A DNA stretch of 64,000 bases, from positions 62,001-126,000 of the forward strand of contig CBFFRQ010000064.1 of NCBI GenBank assembly GCA_965644315.1, given 5' to 3'. Shown piece by piece: positions 46,054 through 57,100 of the stretch. Below the pieces are notes generated by a model that had not been told where the DNA came from, did no database searches, and was given only the letters and a program-made list of their open reading frames with translations. The DNA is from Caecitellus pseudoparvulus. Lineage: Eukaryota > Bigyra: Bicosoecida. The translations under genes were made by a program, and so were the position numbers. Numbering within the stretch: position 1 is the first letter of the stretch; every line of letters begins with the position of its first letter.

Positions 46054-47389
46054 TCAGCCCCCCGTCGCGCCAAAGTACTCCTCCAGCTGCGAGCAGCTCG
46101 GCATTTGCATGTTCTGCGCCTGCTTGTGCAGCGCCTCGGCCCGGTGCCCCGTCTCGCGCCGAGCTCTGTACTTGTACTGCAGTTGCTGCTGCCGCTCGCG
46201 ATTGCACTGCCGCCGGAGGTGGCGGTGCATCTCAGCCTGCACATCCATTTCCACGACGCGCAGTCTTTGCTTGCTGCCTTTTATGTTTGTCCAGAAGTCT
46301 GACTTGACGTAGTAGGGAATGCCTGGCACCACGCCATGGCTGGCCGTGCGCCGGGGGATGCGGTACACAGCAGACCGGTTGAGGTGAAAGGAGGTGTCGG
46401 GGTCGGAGGAGAAGGAGGTCAGGGCGAAGAGCAGCATGAGGATGAGGGGCAGCAGCTGCATGAACTGCATGATGCGCACCTGCTCTGGGCTGCGGCCGCC
46501 GTCGTCCCCGCCGCCGCCTCCCCCGCCGCCGCCGCCACCGTTGCTGTCCATGTACACGAAGTTGCCGTCCCGCGTGCGGTACACCCGGCGCTGTCGGACG
46601 CCTGGGCCGAAGTTGCCAAACTGGCCGAACATCTGCGCGAAGAGCATCTCCTCTGGCGTCATGCCGTGGTGGGCTGCGTGGCCTGCATGCCCGCCACCCC
46701 GCCCACCGCCCCCAGATGGTGTCCCAGGCTCTTCCTCGCCGAATTGATCGTAGTGCTCGCGCTTGGCGGCGTCGCTGAGCACAGCAAAGGCGTGCCCCAC
46801 CTCTGCGAACGGCAATGCAGACCAACGCCAGTGCGGCGACGCGACCACGCCCGGCTGGCGCGGCAACACGCACTCTTGAACACCTCGTCCGCGCCAGGGG
46901 ACTTGTTCTTGTCCGGGTGGTACTTCAATGCGAGCTGCAGGGGGCGAGGTCGTTCATGGTGTGCCCAAACCAGCAGCTGAGGCCACGTGGGCAGCGGCGC
47001 CCGAAACTCCGCACAAGCCTCACCTTCCGGTACGCCTTCTTGACCTGGGCACTGGACGCCGTGCGGCTGATGCCAAGGACGTCGTACAGGTCTTGTGCAC
47101 GCAAAATGCGCTGTGTGGTCGCTGCGTCGGCCGTTGGTGTGCCTTTCCCCGAGCTGGCAGCTGAAGCTGGCGTCGACGTGCCGCCTCCGGAATTTGGAGT
47201 GGAAGGGGCTGGCCGCTGTGCGCGCTGCGCCTTTGCCTGCAGGCTTGCGAGCAGACTCCGAGCCTCTGTGGACTCATGAAGGCGCAGGGAACGCTCTAGC
47301 AGCCTGGTGGCCTTGCCTACGTCTCCGCTGCGAAGGGCAGCCTTGGCCTTGTCAAGGCACTGGTGTGCGGCATCCACGTTCACGTTCAT
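46054..47389 (-). CDS. ER membrane DnaJ co-chaperone (DNAJB12/DNAJB14 type)
   Basis: Exons 47024-47389, 46874-46934 and 46054-46802 give 391 residues. The N terminus has a helical repeat (DAAHQCLDKAKAALRSGDVGKA), as in DNAJB12. A Ser/Thr/Pro linker leads to the J domain at about 103-165: YDVLGISRTAS, then YHPDKN with the catalytic HPD at 128-130 spanning an intron, and HYDQFG. Next come a Gly/His-rich region with an eleven-glycine run, a single membrane helix (MQFMQLLPLILMLLFALTSF) and the family's C-terminal lumenal-type domain (PYYVKSDFWTNIKGSKQRLR). The protein recruits Hsp70 to the ER for folding and degradation of membrane proteins. The family order helix-J-G/F-TM-DUF1977 is complete. 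It converges on kelch-BTB (30 bp). Confidence 0.91.
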
Positions 47390-47713
47390 GGCTGCTGTGA
47401 AGGGGGGCAAGAGACCCTGGGAGGGGGGGCAAAGCACTGCCGCACACTGGCTGCCGCCTCGGCACAATGCGCACGCCTCAAGATCAATGCAAGTGAAAGG
47501 ATTGAACCTGTGCAATTTTTGCCCTCCCTGCTGAATGCTGAGCGCGACTTCAAACGCTTCCGTGAGTGCCGCGCCCACAGTGCTGGCAAGAGACTGTGAC
47601 TCCGCGAAAAGTCGCGCCAAAATCCGCTTGCACCCTCCAATGCATGCCACGTGATGCCTCTGTCCACTCCCAACCATAGGCTTTTGACGGATTTCTCAGG
47701 ACCAACCCCAAAC
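47390..47713. promoter_or_regulatory. Divergent intergenic region (DnaJ / CaaX protein)
   Basis: 324 bp between divergent starts. It holds several poly-G/poly-C stretches (for example near 47402-47430) but no recognisable motif. Confidence 0.35.
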
Positions 47714-49084
47714 ATGTCGACTGTCGAGGTGAGCAAACGCGCTAAACGTGTCAGAAGGCTGCGTCTCGTCTCGCGCGATTGCTGCTGCCGCTCACTGGTA
47801 CCATGGCAGTCCTTACGCAATGCCACGCTGATCAAGGTTCGTTCTTCCCTCCCACCGTGCCTGCAGGAAGCCCAAACTGCAGTCGAAACGCAAACCCCCG
47901 AGGTGGCTCAGGCAGACTCTGAGACGGTGCCCGAGCAAGCAACCAGCGACGCGCAACCTGCTGGTGCAACGCCTGCCGAGAAAACTGCGACGGAGGGAGA
48001 AACTAGTGCGGGAGATGCTTCAGTAGCAGCTGAGCCAGAGGACGCACAAGCAACTGAGGGAAGTGGTGAGGCCGCACCTGCAGAAGGTGAGGCAGGCCAG
48101 GCTCCGCCTGCTGCAACTGAGGATTCAGGCCCGCAGGCAGACTCAGAGCAAGGCGAGGCAGCTGGAAGCGGGGACGATACAACTGCTGCAACGTCTGAGC
48201 AGCCTATTGAGCCTGCTGGGGCGCCAGCACCAGGCGCCTCCGCCTCTGAAGCGACGGCAGGTGACGAAGCTGACGAAGCCGGTGACGCTTCGAAGGCAGG
48301 CGATGCACCCAAGCCGGCAGGTGAGGATACCCCGGCTGAAGGGCAAGCTGAGAAGCCTGAAACTTCAGCTGCAGATACGCAAGAGGGGTCTGACGCAGCC
48401 TCTGATGGTGCAGCTGGTGCAGGACAAGCAAAAGACGAAGCCGCCGAAGCAGAGGCACCCCCCGCACCAGACTCTGCGGCGGCGGAGGCGCAGGAAGCAT
48501 CTCCAGAACCCGCAGGCGGGGAAGGTGCTCCCTCAGCTGAAGCGATTCAGGTTGAGGCAGTCGAGGCACCGCAAGCGTCAGAGACACAGCAGGCAGGCGA
48601 AGGTGGTGGCGGCGACCAGGAGGCAAGCGGGGAGGAGGACAAGAAAACAGCGGAGCTTGTGGCCACCCTGCGCGCTGCATCGGCTGACTTGCTCACCATT
48701 TCGCCTGACGATATTTCAGAAGTGTGTGCTGTGGAAGAGCCCTCTCCGCTTGTGCTGCACGCAGCGAAGCTCACCATGAGCGTCATTGGGGAAGATGCCA
48801 GCACATGGCCTGAGATTCAAAAAGTCATGACACAAGAAGCGTTCCCCAAGCGGGTGTTCCAAGTGAAGCCGACCGAGGTGTCTGAAGGGGCCACCGCGGG
48901 CTTGGCTGCAGCTCGTGGGAGTGACGCATTGGAGCCCAAACTGGCAGGAAAGGACTTTGCCAGTGTTGGCAAACTTTCTGCTTGGCTCAATGCCTTGGAC
49001 AAAGCTCTTGAAGTCGGCCCTGTCGCATTGCCAGAGTCGGCAGGCGCCGAAGATGCTGAGTCACAAGCGTGCATCATCATGTAA
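47714..49084 (+). CDS. Acidic Ala/Glu-rich protein with dynein-stalk-like region and CaaX end
   Basis: Exon 1 encodes only MSTVE (47714-47728). A 138-bp intron leads to 47867-49084, giving 410 residues. Residues 6-275 are a low-complexity acidic tract of Ala, Glu, Pro, Gly, Gln and Asp. From about 280 a folded segment begins: ELVATLRAASADLLTISPDD, then ISEVCAVEEPSPLVLHAAKL, TWPEIQKVM and KLSAWLNALDKALEV. This matches the consensus around the coiled-coil stalk of dynein heavy chains (the DIxEVKS...PPxxV...W...VxAM pattern), but with no AAA modules. The protein ends CIIM, a good CaaX box for prenylation. A membrane-tethered protein with a dynein-stalk-derived domain is the inference; no named family is assigned. 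Confidence 0.7.
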   Translation: MSTVEVSKRAKRVRRLRLVSRDCCCRSLVPWQSLRNATLIKVRSSLPPCLQEAQTAVETQTPEVAQADSETVPEQATSDAQPAGATPAEKTATEGETSAGDASVAAEPEDAQATEGSGEAAPAEGEAGQAPPAATEDSGPQADSEQGEAAGSGDDTTAATSEQPIEPAGAPAPGASASEATAGDEADEAGDASKAGDAPKPAGEDTPAEGQAEKPETSAADTQEGSDAASDGAAGAGQAKDEAAEAEAPPAPDSAAAEAQEASPEPAGGEGAPSAEAIQVEAVEAPQASETQQAGEGGGGDQEASGEEDKKTAELVATLRAASADLLTISPDDISEVCAVEEPSPLVLHAAKLTMSVIGEDASTWPEIQKVMTQEAFPKRVFQVKPTEVSEGATAGLAAARGSDALEPKLAGKDFASVGKLSAWLNALDKALEVGPVALPESAGAEDAESQACIIM

Positions 49085-49408
49085 GGCTGCGGCTGGCAGC
49101 ATGGTCACGCCAGTAGGTCTGCCAGGGCGATTCTTGGCTGTTCCAGACAAAGGTGCCAGTGGAACCTACTTGGTGCGATCAAAGTGAGCAGTTACAAGGG
49201 GACGGTGGCCTTGCATCCGACGCAGTTGCAGTTCACAGAGTGACCTCCCCTGGCCCCCATACCAACCACAGCAATGAACAAAAAAAATCTCCCATACCAC
49301 TGACGCCGCCTCTCACATGCTATAGTGTGCAGCCTTGCTCTCACCTCCCCCCCTCAAGGCGATTGCGCTGCGTTGTCATCGGAGCCCGCGTGTGTAGCTC
49401 AGACAAAC
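49085..49408. promoter_or_regulatory. Intergenic region upstream of the secreted protein
   Basis: 324 bp between two plus-strand genes, with a run of seven A at 49280-49286 and a TATAG at about 49321. Nothing else is recognised. Confidence 0.3.
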
Positions 49409-50345
49409 ATGCTGAGGGTCGCATCGCTGCTCCTGGCAGCGGCCTCGGTGGTCACGGTGACCGCTACCACCTTGCGAGGCCATGTGGCAGATGCCGCGGC
49501 ATCTCCTCCGACTCCTGTGTGGCCAGACACCTGGCAGGCCCCTTTCAATGGTGTGGGCCGCGCACTGGAGCAGTGACGTGCGCAGAATCGCACACCACGC
49601 CAACCACCTTGCCCCTGACATGTTTCACAGAGACGGCCGGCATCCTGTCTAAAGGCAACACTACTGGCTACACATGGTACAACTGGCCAACAAAAGAGAC
49701 CCGCACTGACCGGGCATCAGTGCGTGATGAGCCCCCATTGGCAGCGTGCGGGTCGGTGCGGAAAATGAACGCTTCACTGGTCGCGTTGCTCAGGGCAAGT
49801 TTGACCGGTATTGTGGCAGTGTTGAGAACTCGGATACACCGTGCTCGTAAGTGCCTGGCGCTGCCCTGCAGTTTGGTCAAGTGATCTCACGTTCCAATTC
49901 CACGGCTCACAGCCACATCGTGACTGGTGGCAAGCGATACCTGTGGTACCCCCAGCTCCAGCACTGCTGCTTTTGCTGCGACGACGCGGCAGGCTGCGGC
50001 ACGCTCGTCCCTGATTGGATTGGAAACTCAGATGGCTCATACCAAGGCCAGGTTCGCACCCCGACCGGAGTGCTGGCTGACAAGTGGCTTGTGAAGGGCC
50101 TGCAGAGCAACTACTGGTACCAGACCCCCGTCACAGGCGCAGCTGTGGGCTTGGACCAGCAGCCAAACGACGTCCAGTGGTGGAACCCTGAGCGGTGGAC
50201 AACTCAACCCATCCCCTCTTCTATCTTTGCCTTGCCCTCCTCCACTTGCAGTCAGAAGTGCGCACTCTTTTCCATCTGCACTGTGGCGCAGAAATACGGC
50301 GCACAGTCGGCGGAAGCTGCCGCGTTCAAGTCCAAGTGGGACTGA
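49409..50345 (+). CDS. Secreted cysteine-rich protein of a protist family, function unknown
   Basis: Exons 49409-49550, 49631-49719, 49794-49846 and 49913-50345, all phase-consistent, give 238 residues. A signal peptide (MLRVASLLLAAASVVTVTAT) is followed by a compact Trp/Cys-rich domain: WPDTWQAPFN, TWYNWPTKETRTDRASGKF, DRYCGS, RYLWYPQLQHCCFCCDDAAG, GTLVPDWIG, WLVKGLQSNYW, GLDQQPNDVQWW and a C-terminal CSQKCALFSIC. About ten cysteines would be paired outside the cell. Similar Trp-Cys-rich secreted proteins are, to my recollection, common in free-living protists and unnamed; I offer no activity. The third intron junction was chosen because it restores DRASGKFDRYCGS across phase 0, whereas reading through gives an unrelated frame. 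Confidence 0.72.
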
Positions 50346-50395
50346 TCCTACCACGATCCAAATACACTTCAATACACGCATTGGCCGCACACTCA

Positions 50396-53003
50396 TCAAA
50401 ACATGTCAAACGGATTTGCTTGATCATCTTCTTGGGTGGCAGCTTCGGCAAACGGATCCGTCGCGCTCGCTGGCGCAGGCGCAGGCGCCCCCACACTCCC
50501 CTGTGCAGCAGGCGATGCAGACCCCAAACTGTCAAACGGATCCGCCGCGCTCGCTGGCGCAGGCGCAGGCGCCCCCACACTCCCCTGTGCAGCAGGCGAT
50601 GCAGACCCCAAACTGTCAAACGGATCCGTCGCGCTCGCTGGCGCAGGCGCAGGCGCCCCCACACTCCCCTGTGCAGCAGGCGATGCAGACCCCAAACTGC
50701 CAAACGGATCCGCCGCGCTCGCTGGCGCAGGCGCCCCCACACTCCCCTGTCCAGCAGGCGATGCAGACCCCAAACTGCCAAACGGATCCGCCGCGCTCGC
50801 TGGCGCAGGCGCCCCCACACTCCCCTGTCCAGCAGGCGATGCAGACCCCAAACTGCCAAACGGATCCGCCGCGCTCGCTGGCGCAGGCGCCCCCACACTC
50901 CCCTGTCCAGCAGGCGATGCAGACCCCAAACTGCCAAACGGACCCGCAGCACCAACATGAGAAGGCTTCGGTTCCACTAGTCCTGCAGGTGGCTCTGATG
51001 TCGGTCCCATCCTGGCGTAGGAACCTGCCCCATCCGAAGCTTGGGCAGAAGACCCTCCGCTGGGAGAGCTGGCAAACCCATACGCATCTTGGAAGTCAGC
51101 CGAGCCTGTTGGAGACGTACCGACGCTGGAGCTGGCTTGCGCCACTGGTGACGGCTCTGGCGCTGGCGCTCTGCTCGCGGAAGCTCTGTGGCGGGGAACA
51201 GGTGCCACGTTGCTCCCCTTCAAAGACACAATGCCAGAGAAAGGGTCGGCGGGGGCTGGAGCAGGCTCAGGCTCGGGAGCCGCAGCTTGTGTTGGGGGCG
51301 CCCCATACCCTGGATGCTGTGCATAGCCCTGTCCGTGGTAGGAGGCGTACGGCACTTGCCCTGGGTTGGGTCCTGGGTGCTGCTGTGGCACGTACTGACC
51401 ATGTGGCACTTGGCTTGGGTAGCCTTGGGCCCCAGGCACTGGGCCGGGAGCGTGCACATGCCCCGGGTGCCCTTGCTGCTGCATGTGTGGGTACTGGTGC
51501 TGGGCGTGCTGCAGATAGCCAGCATGGTGTGGCGGGGGCATGCCTGGGTGGCCGTGCCCGGGAGGCAGCTGCAGAGACCCCAATCCGCCGCTGGCGCCCC
51601 GAGCCCTGGCTGTTACGTCAGCAGGGTGACTTCCACGGGAAGGATCTGGCGGGGCGCTCGCCATGTCTGCCACCAGAGCGTCAAACACGCCGAACGAGGA
51701 GGCTCGCTCGCGGTCGCTGGCCATACTTCCCGCCTGGGACATGGTGGACTGGTCCGGCGCCGACCCTGCCATCGCAGGAGTGTACTGCATGTTCAGTGCC
51801 TTCACGTCGGCAAAAGACGGCTTGGGAGCACCTGCTGGTGCCGGTGCTGGTGCCGGTGCTGGTGCACCAAACGGATCCACAGATGCGGCCGGAGCTGGTG
51901 CCGGTGCCGGTGCACCAAACGGATCCACAGATGCGGCCGGAGCTGGTGCCGGTGCCGGTGCACCAAACGGATCCACAGATGCAGCCGGAGCTGGAGCTGG
52001 TGCCGGTGCTGGAGCTGGTGCCGGTGCCGGTGCACCAAACGGATCCACAGATGCGGCCGGAGCTGGTGCCGGTGCTGGTGCACCAAACGGATCCACAGAT
52101 GCAGCCGGAGCTGGTGCCGGTGCCGGTGCACCAAACGGATCCACAGATGCAGCCGGAGCTGGTGCCGGTGCTGGTGCACCAAACGGATCCACAGATGCAG
52201 CTGGAGCTGGTGCCGGCGCTGGTGCACCAAACGGATCCACAGATGCAGCCGGAGCTGGTGCCGGCGCTGGTGCACCGAACGGATCCACAGATGAAGCAAA
52301 AGGATCGCTGGTCACTGCTTCTGTCTGATGGTGGCCGCTGTTGTTGTTGCGAGGGGGGCCAGTGACGGGGATGCCAGGGCTGGATGCAGTGGCTGCTGCT
52401 GCTGTTGACGCAGCCGAGGAGCCTGTGGGGGTCCTGCGGGTAGGGCGCAGCACAGCAGCAGGGCCTTTCTCTCTCAATGCCGCCATGATGTTTTTGTCAA
52501 ACCACTGGCGCCGAGTGTACTTGGCTTCCATGTGGGCCCGAACCTTCGCAGGTTCAGCGGCAGAGGGCTTCGGGTGTGCGGCAGGGTCCCAGGTAGCGTA
52601 CCAAGCCTTGGCTGCAGCTTTGTTGCCAAAGATTTTCTTCATGTGCTGGTCCGAGAAGTCACTCATGCCGACGCCCATGCACCGCGCCCCGAAATCCCGC
52701 CTGCGCACCACGCCGGTGACGTGAGGCGTGTTGACCTGCTAAGCACGAGGCCTCCTCGGCGACCTGCAGGGCGCCCAGCGGCGGGGAACTCACAGGATCC
52801 CAGCACACTGCTCACAGACAAAGGATCCCACGGTGATGTTGGCATAGCGCGTGCCCTGCAGGAGGACGGGGCATGGTGAGGAACTCAGTGCTTGGCGTGT
52901 GAACGCTTCCGGTACGCACCTTTGCCGTGCAATCAAAGCAAGTGTTGTTGCTCTTCTTCCGCATCATGGCCCTCAGTGTAGCTTCATTCTTTTCCGCTGC
53001 CAT
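50396..53003 (-). CDS. HRB/AGFG-type ArfGAP with DPF/NPF trafficking motifs
   Basis: Exons 52920-53003, 52794-52855 and 50396-52700 give 816 residues. The ArfGAP zinc finger is split by two introns: C22-x2-C25-x16-C42-x2-C45 (CFDC ... CEQC), followed by the catalytic arginine finger Arg50 in AGILRDF and GVGMSDFSD. The rest of the domain ends near RRQWF (about 115), as in plant and animal AGFG proteins. The remainder is disordered and built of two tandem arrays rich in DPF tripeptides, with a Gln/Pro/His/Gly-rich stretch between them. The last residues are NPFDMF. DPF binds the AP-2 ear and NPF binds EH domains (family knowledge), so an endocytic clathrin-adaptor-linked Arf regulator is inferred. 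It converges on the secreted-protein gene (50 bp). Confidence 0.9.
50451..50936. repeat. Tandem array A in ArfGAP gene: six units of 84 or 78 bp
   Basis: AACGGATCC recurs at 50451, 50535, 50619, 50703, 50781, 50859 and 50937, giving three 84-bp then three 78-bp units that are nearly identical. The 6-bp difference is one GCGCAG (Pro-Ala). On the minus strand each unit encodes 26-28 residues with DPFxSLGSASPA and QGSVGAPAPA. Near identity at silent positions points to recent duplication or homogenisation. Confidence 0.93.
51831..52297. repeat. Tandem array B in ArfGAP gene: nine DPF units, period 48 bp
   Basis: AACGGATCCACAGATG-type cores at 51870, 51918, 51966, 52038, 52086, 52134, 52182, 52230 and 52278. 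The spacing is 48 bp throughout except one 72-bp interval that carries extra Pro-Ala codons. Each unit encodes sixteen residues, SVDPFGAPAPAPAPAA. The units differ by only a few bases. Confidence 0.93.
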
Positions 53004-53319
53004 GGTGAGAGACAAATAGGCTCTAGGCACCAGGAAGCAGGGATCCGAGAGGTGCTTCTCAAGGCGCTGGAGGACGTTGGCGGGCCTTGCGTCGAACCGG
53101 CTCCGGCAAGGGGGGGGGGAGGGGGAGGTCAGACGAGCATCGGCACAGGTCTATCTTTGGTTAAAAGTGTTGAGATCTAAGACAATGTGCGGGACCTGAA
53201 CCACTCACTGAGCGCCCCCTGAGAGTGAAGCTGTTGGGTGGTGCTGGCCATCATTTTCCGCACCTTGTCTGTGGCTGGATCTGGACAGCCAGCGCTGCTT
53301 CTCCACTTTGCCCTGCACA
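53004..53319. promoter_or_regulatory. Divergent intergenic region (ArfGAP / PEX11)
   Basis: 316 bp between divergent starts, including an almost pure purine G-tract (about 53107-53128) and an AT-richer stretch at 53150-53180. No defined promoter element is recognised. Confidence 0.35.
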
Positions 53320-54172
53320 ATGGAGCACGTGCTGTTATGGCTGGATAGTAGCGGTGGCAAGAACAAGGTGCTCAAGACTGTGCAGTACTTGCTGAAACTT
53401 GGCTTGGCCCTGAAAGCCGTGCAAGGTGGCACTGCCAAGCGCTGGAAGCGTGTGGCGAGTGCCCTGTCAGCTGCCAGGGCCATCTCAACCTGGGGCGATT
53501 CCCTCGGGGAGCTCCACGATGCCAAGGCGCTTGCCCTCCACCCATCTGCTCTGCTGACTCCATCTGGCTTCCACCAAGCCGTGGACACACTGTCTGACAC
53601 CCGTGCGTAGCTTCGCTGCATGCCCTGCGCTTCACCAGCAAACTGCACTGGCACCTCCCACTCAAACCCCAGTGACCGACATTTCGACCTTGGAACGCGC
53701 GCATGCATTGGAATCGCTTCCTGCTTGGTTCCACCGTGCCAACGACACCTTGTGGGCGTTGGCGGCGGTGCTGGCCTGGCTCAAAGCAGTGCGCCACGCG
53801 TCAGCAGCAGTGCAGGCTTGGCGCGCTGAAGTGCACACGGCAGCAGAAATCATGCGCCAAGTACCTAGCACTCCGCCACGCGGGAGTGGGGCCGCTGCAG
53901 CGGACACCCCACACTCTGCCATGTATGCGGAGCTGGGGGGGACGCCGGCTCAGAACCTGAGCGACCCCTTGCCCAGTCAGCACCGGGAGGCAGTGGATGC
54001 GGCGGGGCAGGTGGCTGTTCTGGCTGTGCTGGGATTCTTGAAGGCCACCTGTGATGCGGCGCAGGCCCTGCCAGGTGTGCTGGATGCAGACCTCCCCCCC
54101 GCGCTGGATGCTGGCGTGGGACTGGCCTCTGCTCTGCTCAGCCTGGCGAAGCTGTCCATGGAGTCAGGGTGA
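53320..54172 (+). CDS. Peroxisomal membrane protein PEX11 family
   Basis: Elongates and divides peroxisomes. Exons 53320-53602 and 53673-54172 (70-bp intron) give 260 residues, the family length. The N-terminal amphipathic helices typical of PEX11 are clear: WLDSSGGKNKVLKTVQYLLK, AKRWKRVASALSAARAIS and LGELHDAKALAL. The central part has paired helices (FHRANDTLWALAAVLAWLKA). The C-terminal third holds a hydrophobic helix (AGQVAVLAVLGFLKATCDA) and a terminal GVGLASALLSLAKL, matching the membrane-anchored end. The stop lies 10 bp from that of the opposing WD40 gene. PEX11 is one of the less conserved peroxins, so the call rests on the N-terminal pattern plus topology. Confidence 0.84.
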
Positions 54173-54182
54173 GTGCTTGGAG

Positions 54183-57100
54183 TCAGGGTGAAGGTCGTGC
54201 AGTGGGGCGCTTGGCCAGGCGCAGCACCGTCCCGGCAGACGTTATGGCGAGGGCGCCCAGAGTGGAAGCCAGGCTGCCCGACTCCCATGTCGCGCCCGTG
54301 GGCGGGGGAGCGCTCACATCCAGCACGGGCAAGCCCTCCATGGCACCCTGAACGAGTGCCTCCACATGCACGGCAGACCCCGTTGCGTCGTTCCGGAACA
54401 TGTCCAGAATGTTGTTGAACAATGCAGCATCCGTGGACCGGGACACATACAGCTCCCGCCCTCCCCCTAAGTGCATCCCGTAGCGCCAGGCGATGGAATC
54501 AGGCATGCCTGCAACGGCCGCCACAGACCTGCTCCGATGCAAGGCTGCCGCGTACGCTCGGACCTGGTCGTCCCCATCACCGTCTGCCGTGGCGTATGCG
54601 ATGTCTCCGAGAGGCCCGGCGAACGCCGCTCGGGTCACGTCCACGCCCGGCAGGGCGTTCTTGTGGAGGGGTGAGAAGGTGTTAGGCTTGCCGTGGCGTG
54701 TGGGCAGCACATGCCGCAGGAGGGAGGGGAGGTGCAGTGCCTGCACCAGCCCCCGTCGCGGCGCCAGCAGCACATCCGGACCAGCGAAGCAAGGTCCAGT
54801 GATGAGGCCCAGGGCAGAGGGGGGACACCACAGGGAAACTAAGCAGGTGTTCACCACGGATGTGCCCAGCGCCACTGGCCGCCGTGGACCCCACCAGGCG
54901 CACAAGCCTTCGTACGTCGCACTGGCTGGGTGCAGCATGAGGTTCAGAGCGGCGGTCAGACGCAACAGCTGCGCGGTGAGCACGGCACCTCGCGGCCTCG
55001 TGCCGGGTGCAGGCGCCTCAGCAGGTGGAGCAGCTGATGGCCGGGTGGTCTTGGGCAGTGCTGCATCCAGCATGTGTTTCTCCACGCCAGCTGCGAGGCA
55101 GGCGTGCCACTGGGAGGTGGTGAAGTCGCCGTCGCCGAGGCCAGGGTACAGGCGCCGGAAGGGCAGCCGCTGCATCAGCGAAAGGGTGTTGTCTTCACTC
55201 TCCAGCAACTCCTCGTCCGTGGCCGTGCCCACAGTCAGTTCATACGGGGGCGTGGGGGAGCCTTCTTCCAGAAGGCCAAAGCGGAAGACACTGGGCATAG
55301 CCGGGTCGAAGCCCATGCCCAGAGCCTGCACGCCTCGCCACCCCAGCGCATGCACAGGGCTCAAGGAGTGCACGGCTCGTGCGGCAGGGCCGCTCACAGC
55401 ATGCAAGCTGGTGAAGCCGCTCCTGCCGCTCCCTGCCTGGCGCAAGGAGGAGGCGGCGTGGCGGGACGATGGCAGGCAGGGCAGGGCATTCTGCGCCCAC
55501 GGGTCGTCTGGTGTCAGGTTCAGCCGCCGCAAGAGCTCCGCGTCTTGTCCGTTCGTCGCCCCAGGGGGGCCGGTGCTCGTGGTGCAGCCTTGTGCAGCTA
55601 GGAATTGGCCGCTGGGGTCAAAACGCAACGCCTGCGCTCGGGAGAGCGGACTGCCCCACAACCTACGCACGAGGTTGTCTGTGGTGTTAACAGTGTAGGT
55701 GGACCGGGAGGTGCGCGCGCTGGCTTCAAAGAGCGCCGCCAAACCCTTCAACTTGTCGGAGACTGGGTTGCGGCCAAGCAACCCGACCGCTGCCACGGCG
55801 CCGGTGGCCGAGAGCTTCCCTGTGCAGCGCCCCACGCGGTACCGCAAGGCAGGCGTACCAGAGGTCAAGCACTGCATGATGGGTGCCCAGGCAGGCAGCA
55901 GGCCGTCGCAGTCTAGGGCGGGCGGGCCAACGGCAGGCATGCCTGCCACTGCCCGCAGTAGGGCATGCTTTGCTGCGGCAACCGCTTCTTCAGGTTGGAG
56001 GGAATAGTCGAAGGCATCACTGGCATCAATTCGAGAGGGGGTTGAGAGGAACAGCTGCCAGTGGGGCGGCGGCAGGGGGCCTTCCACGGGGAGCGGAATT
56101 GTGCCTGTTCGGTGCGTTTCCTTGAGCACCTCCGTCAGCGCCAGCACCAACGGGTGGGGGGCCGGTTGGCGTGGGACATGCTGGATCAGCATTCTAAATA
56201 TAACCTGAGCCCCCCAAGTAAGTTCGTCTTCATCTAGCCCCTGCTGTGCGCTCAACGCCGCCTCCGCTCCGCCCCCGAGTGACTCCTCAGCTTGGGCCTC
56301 GGGGGGTGCGTAGTGCTGCTCTCCGGGGCATGATGGCAGCTCTGTCTTCAGGCCATCTTCCAGTAGCCGACCATAACTCACACGGCCTGGTTCCATCTGC
56401 ACGGTTCCGAACTTCCAACCTGGCACCAAGGCACCCGCCTCCTCAAGAGACCGAGCCAGCGTGAAGACATTCAGCTTGCGCACCAAGAGCACACAGTTGC
56501 CAATAGACAGGGCCAGGGTGGTGGTGCCCTGTCCGTCCCCCTCCACAGGCCAGCGTGGCGCATGCCCGGAGCTTGTGTCTGCATGGGGCCGGTGCAGGGG
56601 GGAGAGCTGGGCAGTGGGCGTGAAGGGGCGCCCCCGAGCCACCCAGTCATCCACACCCCCACGATGGAGGGCAATGCGCTGCAGGTCAAGGTGGTAGAAC
56701 AAGGTGTTCGCGCTGAGCCTCCGGCCCGGCAGGTTGTACACCTGTGCTGGAGAGACACCAGGCACTCCTTCGGGCCAGTATGGCGGCTGGGCGTACCGAT
56801 CCCACAAGCGCAGGCAACCATCAAAGGCGCAGGACAAGAAGTACCGCTCGTTCACCACCTCCACGTTCTTCACCTGCACGTCATGCCCCCTGTAGTGCCG
56901 CAGCGCCTTGGACGTGTCGGCCAGCGACCAGTGGGAAATGTCCCCGCCGGCGTCCCCCACCAACAACTCGTCGTTGCCCCAGAAACGGCAAACATTCACG
57001 CCTTCCTCTGATGCGGTGAAGGAAGACAGCGCTTTCCCCGTGGCTCCGTCTAGCACGTGCACGGTGCCAGAGGCGGCCGTGGCAATGGCCAGCGAGCTGT

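Noticed and set aside
50451-50936. Regular direct repeats that might suggest a CRISPR-like array
   Set aside because: There are no unique spacers; whole 78/84-bp units are repeated within a coding frame of a eukaryotic gene.
50227-52365. Long plus-strand open frames (over 700 codons) across the ArfGAP region
   Set aside because: They are mirror images of the repeat arrays: short GC-rich repeats without stops stay open in several frames. The minus-strand frame carries the ArfGAP domain and the DPF and NPF motifs.
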